Position numbers and translations under genes: made by a program
Part shown: positions 34,991 through 43,379 of the stretch, in pieces
Position numbering within the stretch: position 1 is the first letter of the stretch
Layout: every line of letters begins with the position of its first letter
NCBI GenBank assembly: GCA_029593915.1
Contig: CP046147.1
Span: 2,775,001 to 2,839,000, forward strand
Length of the DNA stretch: 64,000 bases
Source of the DNA: Candidatus Lucifugimonas marina
GTDB lineage: Bacteria; Chloroflexota; Dehalococcoidia; Lucifugimonadales; Lucifugimonadaceae
Reading direction: 5' to 3'
The notes under the pieces: model-generated
What the model was told of the DNA's origin: nothing
The model's database searches: none
What the model saw: the letters and a program-made list of their open reading frames with translations, nothing else

Positions 34991-36207
34991 TCAGATCGGG
35001 TGTCGCTGTCCATAGATTCTGCTTGCATCCCCTGCGCCTTAAACGTCAGAAGCGCCCTGACAATATCTTTTCGAGTGACGATACCAACCACGTAGTCGGC
35101 ATCCATCACAACAAGCTGATTCAAGCGATGGCGATCCAATGAACGAAGAGCCTCTCGAAACGACTCATCAGTCGAAATAACTCTAAGACTCTCTGGATTC
35201 ATGATCTCGCCGATCGTTACGTGCCCTTTGTCTTCCAACGGAACAGCGTCAAGGTCCTGTCGAAGCACAAAGCCAATCAATTCACCCTGACGAGCAACGG
35301 GCATAGAGGTCAGTGAATTCTCTGGCAGGCCTTGATGAGTCATCTGTTCAACCGACCAACTGCTCTCGATCATGGGCGGCATAGGACGAGTAGCAGACCC
35401 AACACTAAAGCTCAGATGGTCAATTGATTCCAATTCCGAATCTGCCATCTGCTTGGCTTGTTCACCCGCGATTTCACCCCGTGCCGACGACATCAGGAAA
35501 TATCCGATGAGGACTACCCAGATCCCCCCTACAACGTCGCCATTGAGAATTTGCCAGGCACCCCAACCGATCAAAGCGTAGAAGACGAACTTTCCAACGA
35601 TGTATGCGACACGAGTTGCACGTTTGGTGTCGCCGGTAAATCCCCAGACAGCAGAACGAAGCACGCGCCCACCGTCCATCGGATACCCGGGGAGAAGATT
35701 GAACCCCGCCACGAGCAAATTCATCCAGCCAGTGAAGAAAATCACCCCGTGGTACAACTTCACCTCGTCTTCGTAGACCGGGCGAAAAGTTACCCACCAA
35801 CCAACGAGCACAACACCGATTATCAGCGAAACAGCAGGACCTGCGAACGCTATGAGAAATTCGTTTCGCGGCCTCGAAGCTTTACCCTGGATCTTCGATA
35901 CACCGCCAAACAACAACAAGGTGATACCGCTAACTTTCAACCCCTGCATCAATGCGACTATCGAATGACCCAACTCGTGCGCCAAAACCGATGTGAATAG
36001 CAGCAGGGTAGTCAGCAAACCTGCGATCCAGTACTCGACAGCCGACCATGACCCGAAGAACGAAGGATACGCAGCAGTCGAAAGCGACCATGTAATGAGC
36101 GCGACCGCGATCAACCATGTCGCATTAATGTCGACAGGAATACCAAGCACTGAAAAAAGTTTTATCGAACCGCGCAAATTTAATACGACTTTCTTCGGGC
36201 AATCCAA
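34987..36207 (-). CDS. Site-2 protease (M50) with C-terminal CBS pair
   Basis: 406 residues from a TTG at 36207. The start is uncertain: the conserved part begins around SIKLFSVLGIPVDINATWL. Six or so transmembrane segments carry the zinc site HELGHSIVALM (about residue 78) and the third ligand in NLLPGYPMDGGRVLRSAVW (about 170). The region after about 275 holds two CBS motifs (MPVARQGELIGFVLRQDL and LVVMDADYVVGIVTRKDIVR) that may sense nucleotides. Such SpoIVFB/Rip3-type proteases cut membrane-bound regulators within the bilayer. No partner anti-sigma factor is seen here. Confidence 0.92.
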   Translation of the reverse strand: MDCPKKVVLNLRGSIKLFSVLGIPVDINATWLIAVALITWSLSTAAYPSFFGSWSAVEYWIAGLLTTLLLFTSVLAHELGHSIVALMQGLKVSGITLLLFGGVSKIQGKASRPRNEFLIAFAGPAVSLIIGVVLVGWWVTFRPVYEDEVKLYHGVIFFTGWMNLLVAGFNLLPGYPMDGGRVLRSAVWGFTGDTKRATRVAYIVGKFVFYALIGWGAWQILNGDVVGGIWVVLIGYFLMSSARGEIAGEQAKQMADSELESIDHLSFSVGSATRPMPPMIESSWSVEQMTHQGLPENSLTSMPVARQGELIGFVLRQDLDAVPLEDKGHVTIGEIMNPESLRVISTDESFREALRSLDRHRLNQLVVMDADYVVGIVTRKDIVRALLTFKAQGMQAESMDSDTRSD

Positions 36208-36423
36208 TTTGTGGTGCCCTATGTAAAACGTGCTGTAACCCTATACGGATGCAATCGTTATCGTCGATACAACAGCTACAAACTTCAATAAAAACACCTA
36301 ATTCGCCTGCGTAGCCATAGAAGTATCCCCAAGCAGGACTATCATTCACGAATCTAGCTCGATGCTCGGCAACGGCAAACTGAAAAGAATGATCGACATA
36401 AATTCCGCCACTGAAATATCCCG

Positions 36424-37755
36424 ATGAAATCTCTCAAGCAACCGTTCTACGGCTGGTGGATCGTCGGAGCAGGTGGAATGGTCCAGTGGTACACCTCTGC
36501 AATATTCTGGCGAGGATTCCAAGCATTCGTGCCGCCCATCCTGGAAACGTTCGGGTGGAGCCGAGGTGTAACCGGAGCAGCAATATCGCTCCAGCGTGGT
36601 GAGAGCGGAATGATCTCGCCATTCGTTGGCGCCCTTCTCGACAGATATGGACCTCGCAAGGCGATGGCGTTCGGCGTGCTGCTAACTGGTGCTGGCTTCA
36701 TATTCATGAGCCAGATGCAATCGCTCTGGCAATTTTATGTTGCTATCGGGCTCCTTACGCTCGGAATGTCGTTCGGAACATTCATCGTATTCGTAGTTAC
36801 CGTTGCCAACTGGTTTGTCAGAAAACGAGCAAGAGCTCTAGCCACGCTGATGTCGTTCTCGGCAGTCGGCGGCATAACACTTCCGATACTTGTTGGCTCG
36901 ATAGCAACCTTCGGCTGGCGAGAAGTGATGCTGGCATGCGGAATCGGATTCTGGATCATCGGATTCCCCGCAACACTCGTAATGCGTCGACGTCCTGAAG
37001 ACTACGGAATGGTCCCTGACGGCGGTGCGACAGACGATGGGAAGTCGAACAGGAGCAAGAATGGTCGCCTCGCTGCAGCACGCGAACATGCAATTACGAT
37101 GCGCCAGGCGATCAAGCTTCGATTCTTCTGGCAGTTGGCAATCGTCACAAGCCTCGGCCAACTTGTTAGCTCCACAAACCTGTTCCACTTCGCCGCACTG
37201 CTCGAGTACGGCATGACCGCCGCTCTCGCCGCTTCCGCGGCTGGTGCCGTTGCGATTGGAGATCTTGGAGGTCGTGCCGGAATAGCGGTTCTAGGCGACA
37301 AGTACGACAAACGAAAAATGCTGACCATTGCAATGATCATGCAAACAATCGGTGTAGCCGGTCTCGCCGGGATTAATGCCGAGGTACTTGGTGTGAATCT
37401 AGGCCTTTGGCCACTTCCACTGTTCGTAGTATTTTTCGGACTCGGATTCGGATCGTCCATACCGCTAAGACTGTCGATTCTTGGTGATTACTTCGGTCGA
37501 GCTAGTTATGGCTCTATCGTCGGACTCACCAGTTCAGTCAATGCTCTCTTCGGTGCGGCGGGTCCTGCTCTTGTAGGGCTAATTCGGGACGTTGAAGGAA
37601 CATACCGTCTGGGATTCACAGCTTTGGCCGTGATGCTGGCAGTATCGATACCGCTCGCTATGGGACTAGAACCGGCAGGGCGTGTTGCAGCACAAGCTCG
37701 GCAATTGGCACGCCGTAACTACCGCGAAAGAAACCGCTTCGAGTCGCCCAGCTAA
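36424..37755 (+). CDS. MFS transporter, OxlT/monocarboxylate-type
   Basis: 443 residues with 12 predicted membrane segments. Start FYGWWIVGAGGMVQWYTSAI, the A-motif-like GALLDRYGPRKAMAFGVLLT, a central charged loop (about 195-220) with RRRPEDYGMVPDG, and a second-half loop GDKYDKRKMLTI are typical of the oxalate/formate and monocarboxylate MFS branch. The substrate is probably a carboxylate, in line with the sugar-acid and aromatic-acid genes nearby, but it cannot be read from sequence. It stands alone and convergent with the DUF5666-like gene. Confidence 0.9.
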   Translation: MKSLKQPFYGWWIVGAGGMVQWYTSAIFWRGFQAFVPPILETFGWSRGVTGAAISLQRGESGMISPFVGALLDRYGPRKAMAFGVLLTGAGFIFMSQMQSLWQFYVAIGLLTLGMSFGTFIVFVVTVANWFVRKRARALATLMSFSAVGGITLPILVGSIATFGWREVMLACGIGFWIIGFPATLVMRRRPEDYGMVPDGGATDDGKSNRSKNGRLAAAREHAITMRQAIKLRFFWQLAIVTSLGQLVSSTNLFHFAALLEYGMTAALAASAAGAVAIGDLGGRAGIAVLGDKYDKRKMLTIAMIMQTIGVAGLAGINAEVLGVNLGLWPLPLFVVFFGLGFGSSIPLRLSILGDYFGRASYGSIVGLTSSVNALFGAAGPALVGLIRDVEGTYRLGFTALAVMLAVSIPLAMGLEPAGRVAAQARQLARRNYRERNRFESPS

Positions 37756-37786
37756 CCTAAGTTCGATATAAGGCAAGCCCACCGGT

Positions 37787-40663
37787 CTATCGTCTTGTTC
37801 TGCTCGACACAGTCACGGTGCGGGCAGTGAACTCTACACCCGGTCTGCTTACCAGCAGCACCACAACAACTTCACCCACTTCAGGGTCGCCACCTCGTAT
37901 GGTTGTGGCATCTGTCACCGTGAACACACGCCCATTGATAACCCAGCGATCACCGTCGATAGCCTCGATCACTCCTGAAATAGTCAATTCGACAATAGGT
38001 TCTTTGGAATCGCCTTCTCCATCAACTTCGTCACCGACTTTGACCTGGAAGTTGATAGAAATAATTAATCCCTGATTTGAATCTATTGAATCTCGAATAA
38101 ACAACACTTCTGGAATGAGCGCACTGTACGGCTGTGCTCTATACCAGGCCGAATCAATAAGTTCGGTCACAAGTCCTAAGTTCTGAATCCTGCGACCGTT
38201 GAGACGCATTGTGGTTTTCGGGCCAACCCACAACTCGAACTTCCTGTTATCCACGAGCTCGACTTGAACAAACCGATTGTTGTCGGAAACCTTCAGCAAC
38301 GTTCCACGAGACTGAATGAAGTTGTCTGAAACTACCGATAGCTTCTCGATTACGCCAGTTTCAAGAACGTAGAAAACAATATCGACACGATCACCACGTT
38401 CAACTTCGAGCAACGACCGAATAGGGACACCGTCCTTGAGCAAATTATCGCCGAGGGGCGTTTCCGGCATCCTCAGTCTTATTAGGCGAGTGTTGTTCGA
38501 ACTGCCCGACACAACTGTGAGGCGACCTTCGACAACATTCACTCCCGTGATAACACCCGAAGCGCGCCCTACTTTTGGCGATTCAATCGAAACGATAGTT
38601 GCAACGTTATAGAAAGTGCCGTTTCGGCCTGTAACTGAGTACACGCCGTTCACGATGTTCATACCAGCGGTTACAGAACTGAACTTGACTCTTTGTCCGT
38701 CAATAATCACCCAAGTATCGCCAGTGACAAGAATGTTCAACGATTGTCCGTTGTCTCCCGTCACCTGCAATCTAGCTGGCTCTCTACCAATGCCGGTAAC
38801 GGTTCCTGAGAACTTCACATTCTTTCTTGCAACTACTACCAAGCGAGTTAGTTCGTCCGATTCAGAGTCAGTTCGAGTTGCGTCGACAACAAGATCACCG
38901 ACCTTCACGTTTCTGAATTCGACCTCTGATCCATTCCGTACAATCGGCACCTCTGCGCCAACCGTAAGTCGAATCAATGCGCCATCCGTCGGGCGTATGG
39001 TTATCGCTGGCACTTCGGGTTCGATCGACTCGACAATTCCTGAAATGTGCTCTTCTTCTATTGGGGCAGATGTACGTGCTCGAATCGCAAGAGCGCGCAA
39101 GGTCACGTCACTGCCAGTGATATCTGAAATTGCTCCTGCTTCAGACGATTCGAACTGGATATAAACGGCCTGACCGGCATTCAGACTTGAAATCGAAGAC
39201 GAACGACCGTTTAGAGTCACTTCAGTTTCGTCAGTGACCTTAGCCGTGACCTTCACATCAAGCTTTTCGTTCGAGGCAATAACAATTCCAAGCGCGTCCT
39301 CAAGCGAATCGTCCAATTCGACAAGAGTTATCAAACCGTTGAACGCCCTAAGCGACTCGTGCTCTAGAACCGCTTCCAATTCCTCAACTAATCGAGGCGG
39401 ATGCACTCTGACTTCATTGGCGGTACGCACGTCACCAGCAATCGAATACCGAACGTCTAACTCGCTGCCAGGGTCGATCAAACCACGAACATCACTAAGC
39501 AACTGAGGATTTTTTGCATTCGGAGAAACTGCTCGAAGAAGATCGGGCGGAAGAATTGCTGTTGTTACAACAGGATCGTAAGTGAAGTTCACAGAGAACG
39601 GATCAGCGTCTTGCTCCCCCTTAGGAACCACGGTAAATTGCGCCAGTCCGATCTCATCAACAAGTCCACCCGAAATTTTCAGCAGAGGCTGAACTTCGCC
39701 GCGTGATCTGGCTGTAGATTCGTAAATACCTCTTAGCTCGCGGAATCTGCGCTGAATCTCCTCGAATTGTTCAACAGCATCGTCGAGCACCGCTTGATCG
39801 GCACGCCCTGAATCGATCACACGCTTTAGCGCTCTTGCGGCGTCATCTAAGGCAGATAAGTGCTGGCTACGGGCATCAATCGCTATCTGTGCCAAACGCT
39901 CCGATTCAGCTTTATCAGCAGCAATATCCTGGGCACGTTGTATTCGCTCAACGGTCTTGCTCGTAAGTTCAAATCCAACTGCGGTGAAAATTCCACTACT
40001 GCGATCAAGACGCGCAACCATGGTTATGCCATCACCGATTGCAGGTGCGTCGATACCGGCAGGCATCAAAACATCTACCACACCTGCGTTTCGAGTCTGA
40101 ATCGATAGCCCGTCATCAGTCTGACTTGTAACCACACCAACAAGGTGTTTCGTAACAGGTTGAGTGTTCGCAACCCTTACCAGTGTCTGCAGAGCCACAA
40201 GCTCATCGTCGGCATTACGAGTAGCAGTCGAAATAACTCGATCACCCTCTTCGACATCTCCGACCGAGGCCCTGTTTGACCCAATCTTGAGTTCAGACTC
40301 GGAATCAAAATTGAGGGTGACCAACCCTGAGTTAGAAGCCACGACAATGGCGCTAGGGGGACGAACTTCAAATGCAGTACCGAAGACAGCTTCGATATCT
40401 GCCGAGCGTACTTCTGCGCTTGCGGTGTTTGATCCAAAGGCAAACAACATCAGTGCAAACGCGACAAGAATCATGGCGCGTGGGCGAATTAGCTGAGCGG
40501 CTAGGTTTTCAGACTGCGTAAACATTCGATGCGGGAGGAGAGTCGATTGAGGTTGCCTTCGACCTATAAATTCTGCATCAACCGTAGTTACGCCTTTGTT
40601 ACTACTGGCGAACCGAACGGTTCGACCAAATGCCGCATGGCAACCACCAAGTAGAGAAATCAT
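37787..40663 (-). CDS. Large exported protein of repeated DUF5666-like beta domains
   Basis: 958 residues from the ATG at 40663, which overlaps the stop of the lipoprotein gene (ATGA) and follows GAGGAGG. An alternative ATG at 40525 lacks a ribosome site but lies nearer the hydrophobic export segment (MILVAFALMLFAFGSNTASA, about residues 64-83). The mature protein repeats small beta units of about 65-90 residues with the DUF5666 pattern: G-x-(V/I)-x-x-(I/V) then a Thr before a V-x-V run (for example SGVVESIEPEVPAITIRPTD, FSGTVTGIGREPARLQVTGD, SGVITGVNVVEGRLTVVSGS, SGVIEAIDGDRWVINGRVFT). A helical coil at about 250-320 interrupts them. Its place at the end of a two-component operon suggests an envelope target or sensor. 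Function unknown. Confidence 0.75.
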   Translation of the reverse strand: MISLLGGCHAAFGRTVRFASSNKGVTTVDAEFIGRRQPQSTLLPHRMFTQSENLAAQLIRPRAMILVAFALMLFAFGSNTASAEVRSADIEAVFGTAFEVRPPSAIVVASNSGLVTLNFDSESELKIGSNRASVGDVEEGDRVISTATRNADDELVALQTLVRVANTQPVTKHLVGVVTSQTDDGLSIQTRNAGVVDVLMPAGIDAPAIGDGITMVARLDRSSGIFTAVGFELTSKTVERIQRAQDIAADKAESERLAQIAIDARSQHLSALDDAARALKRVIDSGRADQAVLDDAVEQFEEIQRRFRELRGIYESTARSRGEVQPLLKISGGLVDEIGLAQFTVVPKGEQDADPFSVNFTYDPVVTTAILPPDLLRAVSPNAKNPQLLSDVRGLIDPGSELDVRYSIAGDVRTANEVRVHPPRLVEELEAVLEHESLRAFNGLITLVELDDSLEDALGIVIASNEKLDVKVTAKVTDETEVTLNGRSSSISSLNAGQAVYIQFESSEAGAISDITGSDVTLRALAIRARTSAPIEEEHISGIVESIEPEVPAITIRPTDGALIRLTVGAEVPIVRNGSEVEFRNVKVGDLVVDATRTDSESDELTRLVVVARKNVKFSGTVTGIGREPARLQVTGDNGQSLNILVTGDTWVIIDGQRVKFSSVTAGMNIVNGVYSVTGRNGTFYNVATIVSIESPKVGRASGVITGVNVVEGRLTVVSGSSNNTRLIRLRMPETPLGDNLLKDGVPIRSLLEVERGDRVDIVFYVLETGVIEKLSVVSDNFIQSRGTLLKVSDNNRFVQVELVDNRKFELWVGPKTTMRLNGRRIQNLGLVTELIDSAWYRAQPYSALIPEVLFIRDSIDSNQGLIISINFQVKVGDEVDGEGDSKEPIVELTISGVIEAIDGDRWVINGRVFTVTDATTIRGGDPEVGEVVVVLLVSRPGVEFTARTVTVSSRTRR

Positions 40664-41238
40664 GCAGGTTCCTCCTCGGGGTCAGGCGGAATCGAGATAA
40701 TCGCCAACGATGAGTTGATCTGGCTACCATCCAAATTACTCGCAACCACATCTACGAAATTACCGCCGGGACTCAACACCAGAGTCAGCTCAAACGTCCC
40801 ATCGGCCTGAACTTCGACGATCACATCGTTCACGCTGACAATCGCATCAGCCGAAGTCACGCCCCTGAGTAGCACCGTGTCGCTGTAAACGATACTTTCA
40901 TCGCCAATCCCCTCAAAATCCAACGCCAAGTTGAATGTGCCCGACGATGCCGTTGGCTCGACAGTCGAATCAATTACTTCAACGGCAACCACGGTTGGAG
41001 TCGGGGTAGGAGGAACTGGAGTAGGAACGGGTCTTGGTGAAGTCGGAACCGGTGTGGCGGTTGCAGCAGGAACAGGAGTAGCGGTCGGTTCCGGTGTTGA
41101 AGTAGCGGGCACCGGCGTATACCTCGCCCTGCTTTCGACACAACCAGATGCCAACACCAACAGCAAGGCGACAAAAACAACCGACTTAGCGGAAGCTGAA
41201 CTTCTCAGCGATGAAAGTCGAAAGATCTCGGCCATCAT
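40660..41238 (-). CDS. Lipoprotein with Pro/Thr linker and Ig-like domain
   Basis: 192 residues. The signal peptide ends with LVLASGCVES (lipobox LASGC). It is followed by a 45-residue linker of repeated Pro-Thr-Ala (TSTPEPTATPVPAATATPVP) that would span the cell wall or keep the domain away from the membrane. The C-terminal 90 residues form an Ig-like beta sandwich (VLLRGVTSADAIVSVNDVIV, then FELTLVLSPGGNFVDVVASN), resembling the bacterial glucodextranase-B-like/Big fold. It overlaps its neighbours by 4 bases on both sides (41235-41238 and 40660-40663), so it is translationally coupled to the histidine kinase and to the DUF5666-like protein. A sensory accessory role is inferred. Confidence 0.8.
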   Translation of the reverse strand: MMAEIFRLSSLRSSASAKSVVFVALLLVLASGCVESRARYTPVPATSTPEPTATPVPAATATPVPTSPRPVPTPVPPTPTPTVVAVEVIDSTVEPTASSGTFNLALDFEGIGDESIVYSDTVLLRGVTSADAIVSVNDVIVEVQADGTFELTLVLSPGGNFVDVVASNLDGSQINSSLAIISIPPDPEEEPA

Positions 41239-42206
41239 TTGACTGCTGACGGCCGATTATCGAGCGGCAATGAAAGGGTGAAAGTTGTCGAATGCTCGCC
41301 AGAAGCCCCGTTCGATTGTTGCGATTCAACAAGTAACTCACCACCACAACGTTGAGAAAGAGAACTTGCGATAAATAATCCCAAACCTGAACTTTGCTTC
41401 TCGCTCCGAGCGGAAAGTTCGGGTGTCCAGCCGCGATCAAACACGTGAGCCAAGTGCGAATCGGCAATTCCCGCTCCATCGTCCCAAACTCGTACTAAGA
41501 ACGAATCATCAGAACGAGTGAGCCTGATTTCCACGTGCCCTTCAGCAAATTTCGTTGCGTTGTCTACCAAGTTGGTAATCACGTGATCAAGAGCAGAGCC
41601 ATCACCGTAAACCAAACCAAACTCGCTCGGCTCACACCACCAAACAAGTTCTAAACCGCGCTCTCGTGCAATCGGCGTGTATCGATCCGAAACGTTACGA
41701 ACAATCGCAGCAGCGTCCACAGGCTCAACTGCAAGCGCTGCGCTCTCATCCTCCAGATCAACCAAAACTCGAACGTTCTCGATCATCAGTCTGAAGTTGG
41801 GTGCCTGGTTCTCGATTTCATCCAGCAACTCGCCGACCATATGCTGAGTAACCTCTCCGGTCTCGTTCAGCAATGCCCTCGCTTCCCGCTGCTTTCCGAG
41901 AATCCGTCGGAGTGGTCGCCCCATGTCGTGAGCAAACGTATCGAAATAGTCCTGGGTAACCTGACTCCAAGTTCGATCGTCAGGCACAACGTTCGGTCGA
42001 CTCGCCACATATTGCATAATCCCGAACGCAATCAATGCTCCGAGAATGAATACTCCTGCTCCGACGTACGCAATCGGTTCGATATACCAGAGAGTTCCAG
42101 CAGAAATCGATTCGCCAATAAGCGGAGAAAGCAAAATAAACAGTAGACCTATCACGGCCACTGCAATTCCCACGTATTTCAGAATCTTCAACGTTTGATA
42201 GTTCAA
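41235..42206 (-). CDS. Membrane sensor histidine kinase
   Basis: 323 residues. Two transmembrane helices (VGIAVAVIGLLFILLSPLIG and YVGAGVFILGALIAFGIMQY) enclose a very short outer loop of about 12 residues. This implies sensing within the membrane or through a partner such as the adjacent lipoprotein. The dimerisation helix has the phospho-acceptor in YFDTFAHDMGRPLRRILG (His about residue 93). The ATPase domain has NLVDNATKFAEG, WDDGAGIADSHL and SSGLGLFIASSL. Its stop overlaps the lipoprotein's start, and its own start is 43 bases after the response regulator. Confidence 0.9.
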   Translation of the reverse strand: MNYQTLKILKYVGIAVAVIGLLFILLSPLIGESISAGTLWYIEPIAYVGAGVFILGALIAFGIMQYVASRPNVVPDDRTWSQVTQDYFDTFAHDMGRPLRRILGKQREARALLNETGEVTQHMVGELLDEIENQAPNFRLMIENVRVLVDLEDESAALAVEPVDAAAIVRNVSDRYTPIARERGLELVWWCEPSEFGLVYGDGSALDHVITNLVDNATKFAEGHVEIRLTRSDDSFLVRVWDDGAGIADSHLAHVFDRGWTPELSARSEKQSSGLGLFIASSLSQRCGGELLVESQQSNGASGEHSTTFTLSLPLDNRPSAVK

Positions 42207-42249
42207 ACCGCAGAAATCCTAATTCGAATCCAATCGTTCAACATTTCAA

Positions 42250-43044
42250 CTAATCAGTCGGGTTAACCAAGCGATAACCTCGATTCCGCACATTAATAAT
42301 CAATTCGTTGGCACCGAACTCTCTCGATACGGCCTTACCAAGCGAAACTTTAAGCTCTCGAATTCTCACTCGAAGCGAAGCACGAGAATCCTCTCCTTCA
42401 GAGAATCTCTCGAGCCTTGAGAACGGCACTAGCTCGCCTTCTGACCTGTACATGGCCGAAGCCAGTTCGTTCAAGATCTCTAGCTTCATACCCTGAATCT
42501 CTCTGATCAGATCACGCCGACCATCGTTCACAGCGTAAACAGCAGCGTTCTCAGGATCCAACTCAAACAGTGAGCCAATCTTGATAGTTTCAGGCGCACT
42601 GCCGATCAGTCTGCGCAATCGCAACACGACTTCTTCTGGGCTCGCTAATTTGTCGATGAAATCGACTGATGCGCTCACACTCAAACTAGCGCTCACAGCA
42701 GTATCTCGGTACGGACCTTGTGTGTACTGCGTGAACATAAGAACCGGCATGGCACTATCGCGTTCAGCAATTTTCTTGAGAATCGACAATCCCTTGAAAC
42801 GATCAGAATCGTACTCGCCAAACCGAACGTCAAGTAAAACAGCAGAAGGGCGTTCAGTCTCCATAGCGAACAACGTCTGCGTCTCGTAATCATCACCAGT
42901 CACATGCGGACCCTCGGGCGCAACAACTACCGGCTTGAACCCATCCGTCTCGAGACGCCGTAGTACCGAACGCATGAGATCAGACATGTGCTCATCATCG
43001 ACTACGAGTATTTTCTGGCCACCACCAATGTTTTTTGAAGTCAA
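42250..43044 (-). CDS. Response regulator with C-terminal winged-helix (OmpR-like) domain
   Basis: 264 residues from a TTG at 43044, chosen because AGGAG lies six bases upstream; a GTG at 43077 would add 11 residues. The receiver domain has GQKILVVDDEHMSDLMRSVL (acidic pair) and AVLLDVRFGE (phospho-acceptor Asp), with a longer than usual insert between them, and IDKLASPEEVVLRL (switch Lys). The C-terminal domain (FSRLERFSEGEDSRASLRVR, then IINVRNRGYRLVNP) is a Trans_reg_C winged helix. It is the first gene of a four-gene operon and probably regulates that operon. It is divergent from dnaE across about 330 bases. Confidence 0.88.
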   Translation of the reverse strand: MTSKNIGGGQKILVVDDEHMSDLMRSVLRRLETDGFKPVVVAPEGPHVTGDDYETQTLFAMETERPSAVLLDVRFGEYDSDRFKGLSILKKIAERDSAMPVLMFTQYTQGPYRDTAVSASLSVSASVDFIDKLASPEEVVLRLRRLIGSAPETIKIGSLFELDPENAAVYAVNDGRRDLIREIQGMKLEILNELASAMYRSEGELVPFSRLERFSEGEDSRASLRVRIRELKVSLGKAVSREFGANELIINVRNRGYRLVNPTD

Positions 43045-43379
43045 AACTGTCTCCTGCGGTTGCCTACCGAATCTCACTAAAATCCAAAGAACAATTACTA
43101 TCAGTCAAATGTGAAGATCCGTATAAATCGACTCTATCACTCGCCCGTAATTAAGCCCTTCACATTCACAACGATTGAAAGGGGCAATATGTTCCATTTT
43201 CGTCAGTCAATATTCCCGAACAATTACGCCGTAAACGCCTGACACGAAAACCAACTTCACACACAAAATGCGTTATCTTGGGGTCGTAAATCCTTTTCTG
43301 GGGTCGACTCGTTCTTTAGGGAACGCTATGCTCCCATGACCGCACATTTCCACCCTCATTTCTCGAGAAATACCCGCCT
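43045..43379. other. Divergent promoter region between the response regulator and dnaE
   Basis: 335 bases without a gene. It must hold promoters for both directions. I see no clear inverted repeat that would mark the regulator's binding site. An imperfect direct repeat (TTTTCTGGGGTCG and TTATCTTGGGGTCG) occurs at 43275-43305. Confidence 0.4.

Noticed and set aside
37787..43044. Phage-defence or toxin-antitoxin operon
   Set aside because: No nuclease, toxin, methylase or NTPase domains were found; the genes are a two-component system plus exported proteins.
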